Assembly: GCA_963765105.1 (NCBI GenBank)
Contig: CAVXUW010000004.1
Span: forward strand, 62,001-126,000
Origin: CALMEC01 sp963765105
Lineage (GTDB): Bacteria; Actinomycetota; Thermoleophilia; Miltoncostaeales; Miltoncostaeaceae
Length of the DNA: 64,000 nt
Reading direction: 5' to 3'
Below the pieces are notes generated by a model. That model did no database searches, was not told the DNA's origin, and saw only the letters and a program-made list of their open reading frames with translations. Positions 26,052-34,861 of this stretch are shown piece by piece. The position numbers and the translations under genes are program-made. Position 1 is the first letter of the stretch. Each line of letters opens with the position of its first letter.

Positions 26052-27167
26052 CTACTCCACCGCCTCGATGTGGGCGCTGTAGCCCCGGCTACGAACCAGG
26101 TCTGCCGCACGCGCGGCCACGGCTGGCCCCGTCACCACAAGGCTCAATTCACCGGCCTCCACCCCGGCGCCGGATCGCAACGACAGATCCTCGATGTTGA
26201 TGTGCGCGTGACCCAAGATCGTCGCCACCTCGGAGATGACACCCGGACGGTTCGGCATCTCCACCACCACACGCCACGGCGCCTCCACCGCATCCGGGCT
26301 CTCACGAAGTCGTGCACGGCCCGCCGCCGCATCAGCCATGAAGGCCTCCACCCAGTCGCGATTGCCGACGCGCACCGCGCGCTCCACCTCGGTGAGGCGC
26401 CCCACCTGGTCCGCGATGGCATCGGCCACGGCCTCACGATTGGCCAGGAGGATGTCGGCCCACAGCGGTGGATTCGCCCCCGCCACCCGGGTGAGATCGG
26501 TAAACGACGGCCCGGCGCTGCGAAGCGCCTCGCGCCCTTGGGGTGCGGTTGCCGCGGCCTGGTGAATCAGGCTCGACGCGACAACGTGCGGCAAGTGTGA
26601 CACCAGCGCCAGGATGCGGTCATGCACCTGCGCATCGATGGCCGACGGCCGCGCCCCGATGGCGCTCACCAACGCATGAAGACGCTCGTACAATTCCGGG
26701 CGGGTCTGCGGTGATGGAGTGAGGAAGTACGTGGCCCCCTCGAACAGATCCTCACGGGAATGGGCCACTCCGCCGCGTTCCGACCCACAGATGGGGTGCC
26801 CTCCGATGAACCGCTCGCGCTCGCCGTCGGACAGGGCGTCGATCACAATCGCTTTCGTCGAGCCGACGTCAGTCACGACGCAGTCGTCGTCGGTGGCGGC
26901 TATCGCGGCCGTGGCCAGCGCACCGATGGACCCCACCGGTGCGGCAACCACCACAACCGACGCCCCCAACACGGCTTCCTCCAACGACTCGCACGCGATG
27001 GTGATGGCTCCCAGCTCCTGCGCCGCCGCGAGGGCATCCGGGTCGGGATCGAACCCGCGCACCTCCGTCACCCCGGCGCGTGACTGCAGGGCGAGGCCCA
27101 GCGAGCCGCCAATCACGCCGACACCGACGACCGCAACCGGGCCGCCGGTGTAGCGGCGATTACCCAG
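26052..27167 (-). CDS. tyrA: Prephenate dehydrogenase with C-terminal ACT domain
   Basis: Catalyses NAD(P)-dependent oxidative decarboxylation of prephenate to 4-hydroxyphenylpyruvate (tyrosine pathway). The Rossmann motif reads VAVVGVGVIGGSLGLAL; further marks are VTDVGSTK, FIGGHPICGSERGG (catalytic His region) and LVSHLPHVVASSL. The last ~75 residues (WRVVVEMPNRPGVISEVATI) form an ACT domain, likely for tyrosine feedback. The start is a problem: the first GTG in frame (27,116) would cut through the GxGxxG motif, and upstream only a CTG (27,167, overlapping the aroF stop) is available. I use the CTG; a base error near here is possible. Last gene of hisC-aroF-tyrA. Confidence 0.88.
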   Translation of the reverse strand: MGNRRYTGGPVAVVGVGVIGGSLGLALQSRAGVTEVRGFDPDPDALAAAQELGAITIACESLEEAVLGASVVVVAAPVGSIGALATAAIAATDDDCVVTDVGSTKAIVIDALSDGERERFIGGHPICGSERGGVAHSREDLFEGATYFLTPSPQTRPELYERLHALVSAIGARPSAIDAQVHDRILALVSHLPHVVASSLIHQAAATAPQGREALRSAGPSFTDLTRVAGANPPLWADILLANREAVADAIADQVGRLTEVERAVRVGNRDWVEAFMADAAAGRARLRESPDAVEAPWRVVVEMPNRPGVISEVATILGHAHINIEDLSLRSGAGVEAGELSLVVTGPAVAARAADLVRSRGYSAHIEAVE

Positions 27168-28224
27168 CGACCCCGGCGGGCACAGCCTCGCCCCCGGCGA
27201 TGACCTTGCCCATCAGATCCACACAGCGACGCACATCCTCGACCCAGGCACCGAAACGATCGGCATGAAGAGCCTGCGGGCCGTCGCACAACGCATGCTC
27301 CGGCGAGGGGTGTACCTCGACGATAAGCCCGTCGGCACCGGCCACGACGGCAGCGCGGGCCATCGGCAGGATCCAGTCGCGCTTTCCCGCTGCATGTGAC
27401 GGATCCACCATCACCGGCAGGCTGGTAAGGCCTTTTGCCACCGGAACGGCAGAGATGTCAAGCGTTGACCGGGTGGCGGTCTCGAAGGTACGGATCCCGC
27501 GCTCGCACAGGATGATCTGGTCGTTGCCTTCCTTCGCGATGTACTCGGCCGAAAGCAGCCATTCCTCGATGGTGTTCGACAGGCCACGCTTCAGCAGCAC
27601 CGCTCTGCCCGACTTTCCGACCTCGCTCAGAAGGTCGAAGTTCTGCATGTTGCGCGCGCCAAGCTGAATGACGTCGGCCACGGCGAGCACATCGTCGAGC
27701 TGGCGGATGTCCATGCACTCGGTCACGATCGGCAGCCCCGTCTCCTCTCGAGCCTCTGCCAGGATGTCCAAAGCCGGTTTACCGAGTCCCTGAAAGGTGT
27801 ACGGCGAGCTACGCGGTTTGAACGCGCCACCGCGAAGCATCGTGGCGCCCGCCGCTTTACAGACGCGGGCGGTCTCCATGGTCTGCTCACGCGTCTCGAC
27901 GGTGCACGGCCCCGCGATCAGGCAGAAGTTGTTGCCACCAATCTTACGTCCCGCAATATCAAGAACCCGGTCGTGCTGCTGGAAGTCTCGTGACACAAGC
28001 TTGAACGGCTTCAGGATGGGGACGACCTTCTCGACACCCGGCTCGCCTTCCAGGGCCATGGTTGCGACCAGCTCACGGTCGTCGCCGATGGCGCCAATCA
28101 CCGTGAGAAACTCGCCCCGCGACACGTGCGCCTTGGCGCCCGCCGCTTCGATTCGTTCGATGACGTGACTGATTTGCTCCTCAGTCGCGCCCTCTTGCAT
28201 CACGATCATCATTCCGTATGCCAT
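27160..28224 (-). CDS. aroF: 3-deoxy-7-phosphoheptulonate synthase (class I-beta, with N-terminal ferredoxin-like domain)
   Basis: First step of the shikimate pathway: phosphoenolpyruvate plus erythrose 4-phosphate give DAHP. About 354 residues. The first ~75 form the ACT-like/ferredoxin-like regulatory domain (MMIVMQEGATEEQISHVIER) found in Bacillus- and Thermotoga-type enzymes. The barrel has LIAGPCTVETREQT, GGAFKPRSSPYTFQG, LLKRGLSNTIEEWL and MVDPSHAAGKRDW, including the metal Cys in AGPC and the His in DPSH. It begins directly after the hisC stop (TAGGATG), so the genes are translationally close; an ATG four codons later (28,212) is an alternative start. Confidence 0.95.
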   Translation of the reverse strand: MAYGMMIVMQEGATEEQISHVIERIEAAGAKAHVSRGEFLTVIGAIGDDRELVATMALEGEPGVEKVVPILKPFKLVSRDFQQHDRVLDIAGRKIGGNNFCLIAGPCTVETREQTMETARVCKAAGATMLRGGAFKPRSSPYTFQGLGKPALDILAEAREETGLPIVTECMDIRQLDDVLAVADVIQLGARNMQNFDLLSEVGKSGRAVLLKRGLSNTIEEWLLSAEYIAKEGNDQIILCERGIRTFETATRSTLDISAVPVAKGLTSLPVMVDPSHAAGKRDWILPMARAAVVAGADGLIVEVHPSPEHALCDGPQALHADRFGAWVEDVRRCVDLMGKVIAGGEAVPAGVAG

Positions 28225-28225
28225 C

Positions 28226-29347
28226 CTAGGTCCGCTTCGACATGGACATCGCCATCACCTGGCCAAGCGCGGCCAAGAAGGCGTCATTTTCACTCGGGGC
28301 CCCGATCGTGACCCGGATACTTCCCGGAACTCCCAGCGCCGCTCCGTCACGTGCGATCACGCCGCGGCGCAAAAGTTCGTCATGGACCGACACGTCCCCG
28401 ACCGGTCCGGAGTTCGCTTCGAGCAGGATAAAGTTGGTTTGGCTCTGCGTAAAGGGTACGCGCATTTCCGTGAGCGCGACGGAGACGCGCTCACGTTCAC
28501 GCCGTGTCTCCCCCACCCGCCGCTCGATGGCCCCCGGGTGGCGCAGGCTCTCGCACGCTGCGGCCTGAGCCAACGCGTTGGTGTTGAACGGCTGGCGCAC
28601 CTTCTCGATTGCGGCCGCCCACTCGCGGCTGCCGACGCCGTAGCCCACGCGAAGGGCGCAGAGCCCATGAGCTTTGCTGAACGTGCGGGTCACCAGAACG
28701 TTGGTGCGCTCACGCGACATCGACATCACGCGGCCCGCGTCGGACGAGTCGACGAAGTCGTAATACGCCTCGTCCACCAGCACCGCGACGTCATCGGGGA
28801 TGAGGTTGAGGAAGGCTTCGATGGCGTCGGCGCTGCGGTACACGCCGGTGGGGTTGTTGGGGTTACACACCAACACGAGGCGCGTGCGCTCATCAATCGC
28901 TGCGGCCATGGCGTCCAAGTCGTGCCCCCCATCGGGAGCCAGCGGAACCGTGACGGCCTCCGCCCCACTGGCAACGGCCAGGTGCGGATAGATGGCAAAC
29001 GATGGGTCTGCATGCACCACCGTGGTGCCGACGTCGAGCAGCGCCTGCCCGGCGTAGAGGATCAACTCGCAGGAGCCGTTGCCGACCACAACCTGCTCGA
29101 TGTCCACGTTGTGTCGCTCGGCCAGCGCGCCGCGAAGCGCGCGGGCGTAGGCATCGGGGTAGCGATTGAGGGCACTCACAGCACCCCGAACAACGGCTTC
29201 CACCTCGGGAAGCGGTTGAAACGGGCTCTCGTTCGACGCCAACTTCACGGCCGAGTCCAACCCGTACCGTGCGAGGACCTCCGCGGTCGTGAGACCCGGC
29301 TCGTACAGATGGATCGCGGCAAGGCGCGGTGAAACCCGAAGCGGCAT
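28226..29347 (-). CDS. hisC: Histidinol-phosphate/aromatic aminotransferase (class I/II)
   Basis: A PLP enzyme of fold type I, about 373 residues. SNESPFQPLPEV and NRYPDAYARALR are typical HisC words; CNPNNPTGVYRS, VDEAYYDF and TRTFSKAHGLCALRVGYG follow, with the PLP Lys in SKAHG and a phosphate-binding Arg in LRVGYG. HisC-like enzymes in such clusters often transaminate both imidazole-acetol phosphate and aromatic keto acids (phenylpyruvate and 4-hydroxyphenylpyruvate), and its position with aroF and tyrA favours the aromatic role. Start chosen at MPLRVSPRL; an in-frame ATG twelve codons upstream (29,383) is possible. Confidence 0.9.
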   Translation of the reverse strand: MPLRVSPRLAAIHLYEPGLTTAEVLARYGLDSAVKLASNESPFQPLPEVEAVVRGAVSALNRYPDAYARALRGALAERHNVDIEQVVVGNGSCELILYAGQALLDVGTTVVHADPSFAIYPHLAVASGAEAVTVPLAPDGGHDLDAMAAAIDERTRLVLVCNPNNPTGVYRSADAIEAFLNLIPDDVAVLVDEAYYDFVDSSDAGRVMSMSRERTNVLVTRTFSKAHGLCALRVGYGVGSREWAAAIEKVRQPFNTNALAQAAACESLRHPGAIERRVGETRRERERVSVALTEMRVPFTQSQTNFILLEANSGPVGDVSVHDELLRRGVIARDGAALGVPGSIRVTIGAPSENDAFLAALGQVMAMSMSKRT

Positions 29348-29478
29348 GAACCCGGCATTCTCGCACAGCCGCGTTTTTCTCATGGCTGAGGCCCCGGGTG
29401 GTTTCGGCTGGGGGGCCCGAGGGCTTTTGGGGAACCGCTCATGGACACAGTGGTTAGCTGGCGTGAAGGAGACCCGCC

Positions 29479-29625
29479 ATGACGCATCGGACCCACTGCT
29501 TTGCTACCGGAGCCGAGGGTGCAGGAGCTCACGTCTCTGCGCGCGGTGTCGGCCCGCTCCTCGGCGTCCACCCGGACGGAGATGCTGGGCGGGCTGCGCT
29601 CGTGACGTTCACCGGCGGGCGTTAG
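29479..29625 (+). CDS. Possible small ORF, 48 residues
   Basis: ATG is preceded at ideal spacing by AAGGAG (29,467-29,472), a better ribosome binding site than most genes here have. The peptide starts MTHRTHCFATGAEGAGAHVS and is Gly-, Ala- and His-rich with one Cys and no membrane helix. It sits in the gap between the divergent or converging minus-strand genes and has no recognisable relatives. The ribosome binding site is the only strong support. Confidence 0.35.
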   Translation: MTHRTHCFATGAEGAGAHVSARGVGPLLGVHPDGDAGRAALVTFTGGR

Positions 29626-29712
29626 CTGACACGACAGTGATCACTCGGCGAGCGGACCGCGGCGGCCCGCTCGCCGGTGCCACGGCGCGCGAACGAATCG
29701 CGTCGTTGGCGC

Positions 29713-31422
29713 TCAGGACGTGGCGAGCGACGAGGAGCTTTGGTTCCGCCCCGCGCGTTTTGCGAGGTAAAGATGACGGTCGGCCGACGAGAGCACAGCC
29801 GACGATGCGACGACCTCGTCGCCGGCGACCGTGGCAATGCCGACGCTGACCGTAACGGGCAGGTCACCGGTGACGGAATCCCACGTGTGACCGCCCACCG
29901 CCATTCGCACCCGCTCGCATTCGGCGACGGCCGCAGACGCGTCCGTGCGAGGCATGATGAGCAGGAATTCCTCACCGCCGAGGCGGGCGATCTTCGTGTG
30001 CTCATCCGTGTTGTCACGAAGCAGTTGGGCAAGCGCTATGAGCACCTCGTCCCCGGTCTCGTGGGAGAGGATGTCATTCACCTGCTTGAAATGATCGATG
30101 TCGAGAATGGCCACGGAGATCGGCTCGTGCGCATGCGCGGCAGCCGCCAGAGCGGCGGGAAGGGCCTCGTCGACGAAGCGGCGGTTACGCAAGCCGGTGA
30201 GCGAATCACTCAGCGACAGATCCTCGAACTGGTCGCGTGCCCGACGTGTTTCCTCGTTGACGTGCACGGCGAGAACCACGTGTGCTCGCACCTCCTGCTC
30301 GCTGTCTTGCAGCGCGACCATCTCAACGTGGCATCGCTGAAGCTCCTCATAGGCCTCCCGGTACATGCCTTGGGCGGCGAATAGGCGGGCCTGTTCCTCC
30401 ATGACCTCCATCACCACCTGTGGCAGCCCGCGTTCGGTCGCAACGGCCACGCAGGCATCCAGAGAGGCTTGCGCCGCTTCAAGGTCCCCCTGAAACCGCT
30501 CACACTCAGCGAGGGTGAGTCGGCACATCGGAACGGAGTCAGCTTCCGTCGTCATGGTCTCGACAGCGTCGATCATTGCCGGGCGCAGCAGAGCGCTCGC
30601 TGCGGCGTAGTTGCCGTCCAGCATTTCGATTCGGGCCAGCGTGTCCCATGCCTCCAAGAACATCGGTACATCGGACACCTCGCGCAGCTCACGCATCTTT
30701 TCTGCCGCAGCGATTGCCGCCTCACGATCGCCGATGGCGTACATGCTGTAGGCAAAGTTGTTGAGCACGAGAAACCGCAACGCGTCATCGCCCGCGTCGG
30801 CCGCAAGCTCGATCGAGGCCTGAAAGCGTTCGCGACTTTCGTCGTGAAGCTGGTTGCTGGCCAGCGCCACGGCCAGCCAGGAGATGTGGATCACGCGAAC
30901 CCACTGCGCGGCACCGTCTGTTGTGTGGCGCATCGCCTCAACGGCGTGGGCGAGTGACTCGGCGTTGTCGCCAATGTTCCGAAACACCTTGCACAGCACA
31001 CTGTGACTGCGCCCGATGAGGTATTCGTGCGCATTCTCAATTCCCCAGGCATTCACCTCGCGCGAAATTGCGGCAACCCGAACGAGGTCAGAGGCACTCA
31101 GATCTCCGCTCGCGCCAACCAGCCGGGCGTACATCGCGAGGTCGCGCCAACCGCGCTCAGTAGCTCTCCGCTCGGCGTTTGCCGCCAGCAGCTCGGTGGA
31201 GCGGTTGTCCCACAACGACATGTACTCGAGATCCCGAAGCCCCCGCGAAAGCTCCTCGTGCGTCTTCGCCATCTCGATTGTCACCGCAAGGGCATCTGGC
31301 CAGACGATGCCGGGCTCATCGACGTAGGACAGAGTCGACACCGGTGTCTCCGCACCGTGTCGATCCACCACCTGTGTGTCTCTTGCGCTCACGTTCGCGT
31401 CGCCCGTCGTGGGGGAGTGCAC
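29713..31422 (-). CDS. TPR-repeat protein with C-terminal GGDEF (diguanylate cyclase) domain
   Basis: A 569-residue cytoplasmic protein. The first ~390 residues are helical repeats of TPR character (for example FLEAWDTLARIEMLDGNYAA, then CRLTLAECERFQGDLEAAQA). A short coiled linker leads to a GGDEF domain from about residue 405: LSDSLTGLRNRRFVDEALP, SVAILDIDHFKQVND (metal Asp) and the active-site loop RLGGEEFLLIMPRT. GGEEF is an active form. The RxxD inhibitory site that would precede it by five residues is absent (the stretch is EHTKIARL), so product inhibition at an I-site is unlikely. It probably makes cyclic di-GMP in response to a partner bound by the TPRs. Confidence 0.9.
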   Translation of the reverse strand: MHSPTTGDANVSARDTQVVDRHGAETPVSTLSYVDEPGIVWPDALAVTIEMAKTHEELSRGLRDLEYMSLWDNRSTELLAANAERRATERGWRDLAMYARLVGASGDLSASDLVRVAAISREVNAWGIENAHEYLIGRSHSVLCKVFRNIGDNAESLAHAVEAMRHTTDGAAQWVRVIHISWLAVALASNQLHDESRERFQASIELAADAGDDALRFLVLNNFAYSMYAIGDREAAIAAAEKMRELREVSDVPMFLEAWDTLARIEMLDGNYAAASALLRPAMIDAVETMTTEADSVPMCRLTLAECERFQGDLEAAQASLDACVAVATERGLPQVVMEVMEEQARLFAAQGMYREAYEELQRCHVEMVALQDSEQEVRAHVVLAVHVNEETRRARDQFEDLSLSDSLTGLRNRRFVDEALPAALAAAAHAHEPISVAILDIDHFKQVNDILSHETGDEVLIALAQLLRDNTDEHTKIARLGGEEFLLIMPRTDASAAVAECERVRMAVGGHTWDSVTGDLPVTVSVGIATVAGDEVVASSAVLSSADRHLYLAKRAGRNQSSSSLATS

Positions 31423-31619
31423 GGGCTCAATCGATCAACCCCGCTGTTCCAGATATCGGCGGTTCGATTGGCGGCCTGAAGCGACCCCATATGAATCTCA
31501 CAGACTTTTTGCGACCCCAGACGAGTAAGAACGTGAGGTCACGCCGGACGCGCATTGTGCCGCCAGGCCGCCAGCAGGGTCATCGCGAACGAATCACCAG
31601 GAGCCGACCCGCACAACCC
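31423..31619. other. Short intergenic region
   Basis: Separates the TPR-GGDEF gene from the DUF1361 gene, both on the minus strand. I see no gene and no clear hairpin. Confidence 0.3.
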
Positions 31620-32288
31620 TTAGAGCGCGCGATCCGCCCTCAACTCCGCAAACGCGTACATGGCGAGGTACATCACGGCAAAGAACATCGCGAAGAGCGT
31701 CGTGATTACGGCTGGGGCGCCGAGGGGGTTGAGCACGATCTGTGCGAGGTCACGGAGGACAGCCATTGGTTGGGTGAGGGCATCCCAACTATTCCAACGG
31801 AGAAACCGGCCCAAGTAGATGCCCACACCCGTGAGCATGGCCGAGCCGGTCACCACCGCCCACCCGGCTGTTGCCCCCCAGGTCGCGCGGACCGCGCACT
31901 GGACCAGATAGAGCGACACCAAGCCGAGCATCAGCCCGGTCCAGGCGAAGCCGATGTACATGGTCGCGTCATACCACAACGGCTCGCCACCCCATTCGGG
32001 GAGGTGGATCAGGTCGGTCACGATGTACGGCGCGTTTGGGAGAAACAACAGCCAAGCACCGCCAATGGCCACCGTTGCAGCGCCACGCCGGCCCGCCTTG
32101 ACCCGGTCGTACACCACCAGCGACAGAACGAAGGGGATCCATGCCAAGACGAGGTTGAAGACCAACCAGTCCTGGCTGACGCCGGAGACAATCCAGGGTC
32201 GAACGGCGTGCATCGCCACCATGAACGCTGATGCCAAGGCGAGTGCCACAAAGATGAACACGCGTGACTGACGTGGATGTGAAGCCAT
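31620..32288 (-). CDS. DUF1361 family membrane protein
   Basis: About 222 residues with six or seven predicted membrane helices. WLVFNLVLAWIPFVLSLVVY near the start and LLFLPNAPYIVTDLIHL in the middle are the characteristic words of the family ('N..LA..P', 'lFlPNapYivTDl.hl'). Function unknown. I start at MASHPRQSR with GGTGAATGC upstream; the frame is open twenty codons further. It lies downstream of the aroH gene on the same strand, 68 bases away. Confidence 0.85.
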   Translation of the reverse strand: MASHPRQSRVFIFVALALASAFMVAMHAVRPWIVSGVSQDWLVFNLVLAWIPFVLSLVVYDRVKAGRRGAATVAIGGAWLLFLPNAPYIVTDLIHLPEWGGEPLWYDATMYIGFAWTGLMLGLVSLYLVQCAVRATWGATAGWAVVTGSAMLTGVGIYLGRFLRWNSWDALTQPMAVLRDLAQIVLNPLGAPAVITTLFAMFFAVMYLAMYAFAELRADRAL

Positions 32289-32355
32289 GCATTCACCATA
32301 TGTCGTGGTCACCAGATCCGATGCCCTGGGCCGTTCCCCACGAACCACTCCCCGC

Positions 32356-32724
32356 CTATTCCGGGAGGTCGGTCCTCAACTGGCGCGCTTCACGCAGGTA
32401 GACGTGGTGGATGACGCGCTCACGCGGCGCATAACAGTGCACCAGCACACGAATGCAGCGTGGCATCGACCCCACCACCGGGATCTCCTGGGTACACAGA
32501 AGCGGAACGTTCGACAGCCCCAGGGTGCGCGCCGCCACCGCTGGGAAATCGGCAACCAGGTCATGGGTGGTCGTAAAGATGATCGACACGAGGTCGTCGT
32601 GTCCCAACTCGTTGCGTTGCAACAGCGCGGACAAGAGCTCTGTCGTGCCCCGGTGGATATCGTCGCTGCTATCGCGGTCGATGGTGATGGCACCGCGGAC
32701 CGCACGCAAGATCAGGTCGCTCAT
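32356..32724 (-). CDS. aroH: Chorismate mutase, AroH type
   Basis: A 122-residue protein of the Bacillus-type trimeric chorismate mutases, turning chorismate into prephenate for Phe and Tyr. The active-site set is visible: Arg in LRAVRGAITI, Glu in LLCTQEIPVVG, Arg in MPRCIRVLVHCY and Tyr in HHVYLREARQLR. The start ATG overlaps the rluB stop by four bases, making it the last gene of scpA-scpB-rluB-aroH, a neighbourhood known in other actinobacteria. It supplies the prephenate used by TyrA encoded about 5 kb away. Confidence 0.93.
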   Translation of the reverse strand: MSDLILRAVRGAITIDRDSSDDIHRGTTELLSALLQRNELGHDDLVSIIFTTTHDLVADFPAVAARTLGLSNVPLLCTQEIPVVGSMPRCIRVLVHCYAPRERVIHHVYLREARQLRTDLPE

Positions 32725-33434
32725 CGACTGAGGCCCACCAAACGTCCCAAGCGCTCAAGCTCGGAGGCCGTCACCGTGCGCCACTCACCGGCACTGAGCG
32801 ACCCCAAACCGAGACCGGCGTAACGCGAACGGTGGAGCTTCTCCGCGGGATGACCAATCGCCTCACACATACGCCGCACCTGCCGGTTGCGACCCTCGGT
32901 GATCTCGATCCGAAGCCAGGTGGCCCGCGGATGCAGACGCTCCATGCGCTCCGCCTTGGCCGGGTGCGTCATCCCGTCGTCGAGCTCCACACCGTCGCGC
33001 AAACGCCGTACCCCCTCGGCCGAGACGCGACCCGTCACGAGCGCCTCATAGACCTTCGGCACCTTGTACCGCGGATGCATGAGCCGATGGGCCAGATCCC
33101 CGTCGTTAGTGATGAGGATGGCGCCGGTGGTGTTCATGTCGAGTCGCCCCACCGGGTAGAGGCGCACATCGGTGGGAAGGCCTTCCAGAACCGTTGCTCG
33201 CCCCTCCGGATCACTCGCGGTCGAGACGGCCCCAATGCCCTTGTGAAGCAGGTAGGTCTGGGTGACTTCGGCCTGCACCTGTTTGCCGTCGACGGTGAGC
33301 ACATCGTCGTCGGAGACGGCCTGGCCGATGGTTGCCACATCACCGTTAATGGTGACGCGACCGTCCATGACCATTTGCTCGGCGGCCCGACGGCTCGCGA
33401 CACCCGCCAGGGCGAGAGCACGCTGAACCCTCAT
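32721..33434 (-). CDS. rluB: 23S rRNA pseudouridine synthase, RluB/RsuA family
   Basis: A 237-residue enzyme. The N-terminal S4 RNA-binding domain reads RVQRALALAGVASRRAAEQM; the catalytic domain has YPVGRLDMNTTGAILITNDG with the catalytic Asp in GRLD, and the C-terminal EGRNRQVRRMCEAIGHPAEK is a family signature. It isomerises a uridine in 23S rRNA (helix 90 region in RluB). It overlaps scpB by four bases upstream and aroH by four downstream. Confidence 0.93.
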   Translation of the reverse strand: MRVQRALALAGVASRRAAEQMVMDGRVTINGDVATIGQAVSDDDVLTVDGKQVQAEVTQTYLLHKGIGAVSTASDPEGRATVLEGLPTDVRLYPVGRLDMNTTGAILITNDGDLAHRLMHPRYKVPKVYEALVTGRVSAEGVRRLRDGVELDDGMTHPAKAERMERLHPRATWLRIEITEGRNRQVRRMCEAIGHPAEKLHRSRYAGLGLGSLSAGEWRTVTASELERLGRLVGLSR

Positions 33435-34063
33435 GCGCCGGCGGGGTCGCTGTCGTCACCGTCCGGATCCGGGACGGCAACAATGGGCGCCGGCTCCGGG
33501 TCGGCGGGCAGATGACCGGCCTCGATCAGACGACGACGCAGATCCTCCGCCGCGTCCCCACTCAGCTCAAACCGCTCGATGGGCGGCAAGTCGCGCTGAT
33601 CACGCAGCCCAAAGCGCTTCTGAAACGATCGCGTGGTGCGGTAGCGCATCGCACCGGAACTGGTGCGGCCGGCCTCCTCTAGCAGGCCTCGCTCAACAAG
33701 GTTCGCCACCGTGGAATCCACCGACACGCCACGGAGGCGCCCGATGTCGGGGCGACTAACGGGCTCCATGTAGGCCACCACGGCGAGGGTCTCGAGTGCC
33801 GCCGGGGAGAGGCGATCCTCCGGCGGACGTTCCCGCAAGCGGTCACAGACCTCTTCGAGATCTGCGTGGGTGCGCAACACATAGCCGCCGGCGATCTGAG
33901 CCACCTCGAGCCCACCTGCGCCGTCGTGACGCTCGGCAAGCTCGTCCAGGGCCAGCAGGGCATCCTCCTCGCTCACCTCGACCAGCTCGGCGAGCAGGGC
34001 AAGCGGCAGCGGTTCCGGGCTCAGAAACAGCAGAGCTTCGAAGCTCCGGGAGGTCTCGCTCAT
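33431..34063 (-). CDS. scpB: Segregation and condensation protein B
   Basis: A 210-residue protein with two winged-helix domains, partner of ScpA and SMC in chromosome condensation. FEALLFLSPEPLPLALLAEL opens it, and RLSPAALETLAVVAYMEPVS followed by RPDIGRLRGVSVDSTVANLV is the standard ScpB core. The C-terminal ~25 residues are acidic and Pro-rich. Its ATG overlaps the scpA stop (ATGA). Confidence 0.94.
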   Translation of the reverse strand: MSETSRSFEALLFLSPEPLPLALLAELVEVSEEDALLALDELAERHDGAGGLEVAQIAGGYVLRTHADLEEVCDRLRERPPEDRLSPAALETLAVVAYMEPVSRPDIGRLRGVSVDSTVANLVERGLLEEAGRTSSGAMRYRTTRSFQKRFGLRDQRDLPPIERFELSGDAAEDLRRRLIEAGHLPADPEPAPIVAVPDPDGDDSDPAGA

Positions 34064-34774
34064 GGGCGCGTGATGGTGATGTCGCCAAACGGAACGTCCT
34101 GAGTGAGCGTCACCTCTCCCGCCCGGACCAGTTCCAGCGCGGCGAGCAGCGTCATCGCCTCCTCGAGGCGGCTGCGTCCGTTCACCATCGCCTCGAAGCT
34201 CACGTTGCGTGCAAAAGTGAGCGCCTGGCGAAGTCGTCGCAGCAGTTCCGGCATCGGCACCCGCACGACACCCATATGGGCCAGCGACGGCTCGGGTTTG
34301 GCGTTCACCACGCGCTGCAGAGCATCGGCGAGTTCTCGCGGATCCCCGGGAGGCGGTTCGGGCGCGGCGCCGACTCCCAACGGAACGCGTCGGTAGCGAT
34401 GCCCCGCGGTGTCCTCATTGCGTTGCGCGAGCCAACGGGCGGCGGCTTGGAACGGCGCGTAGGCCAGAAGGCGGGCGGCCAAGCGTTCGCGGGCGTCGGC
34501 GGCATCGGGATCGGGCTCGTCCTCCTCCGGCTCCCCCAGGAGGCGACGTGCCTTGAGTTCGGCCACGGCGGCCAGCACAACAACAAGTTCACTGGTGGTT
34601 GGGGGATCCCACTTCTCCCCTGCCGTCTCGCCCAAGGCCAAGGATGATGAGCTCGGCCAACGGCAGCTCGAACAGATCCACTTCCTCACGAATGACCAGC
34701 GTGAGCAGCAGGTCGAAGGGGCCATGGAAGAGGTCGAGGTCGACGTCCTGTTGGAGCGGGTCAGCTACTGCCAT
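34060..34774 (-). CDS. scpA: Segregation and condensation protein A (one-base frameshift in this sequence)
   Basis: The kleisin subunit of SMC-ScpAB. The first frame, from 34,774, reads VDLDLFHGPFDLLLTLVIRE then EVDLFELPLAELII, the N-terminal SMC-neck-binding region. After about 45 codons it runs out at 34,589. In the next frame the protein continues GEKWDPPTTSELVVVLAAVA, then ELKARRLL, and the C-terminal winged helix VSFEAMVNGRSRLEEAMTLL ends at 34,060. The switch lies near 34,640 in CCTTGG on the minus strand; removing one T gives LIILALGETAGEKWD, a normal ScpA. As scpA is important in most bacteria, a sequencing error is the simplest reading. Confidence 0.88.
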
Positions 34775-34807
34775 TAACGTCGAGGATACCTGTGGTCGCG
34801 GGCGGCG

Positions 34808-34861
34808 TCAGGCTCCCACAAGGCCGAGGGTGCGCCGCGCCGTTTCCATCTGCGAAGCCCA
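34808..34861 (-). pseudogene. Diverged copy of the trpS 3' end
   Basis: The minus strand encodes ASQMETARRTLGLVGA followed by TGA, closely similar to the TrpS C-terminus ASQTMVTVRRTIGVFGA at 36,623. The bases after the stop are also shared: GGCGGCGTCAGGCTCC occurs at 34,801-34,816 and at 36,616-36,631. The copy ends 34 bases before the scpA start, where a full trpS would be expected if trpS and scpA were once adjacent. Confidence 0.55.
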
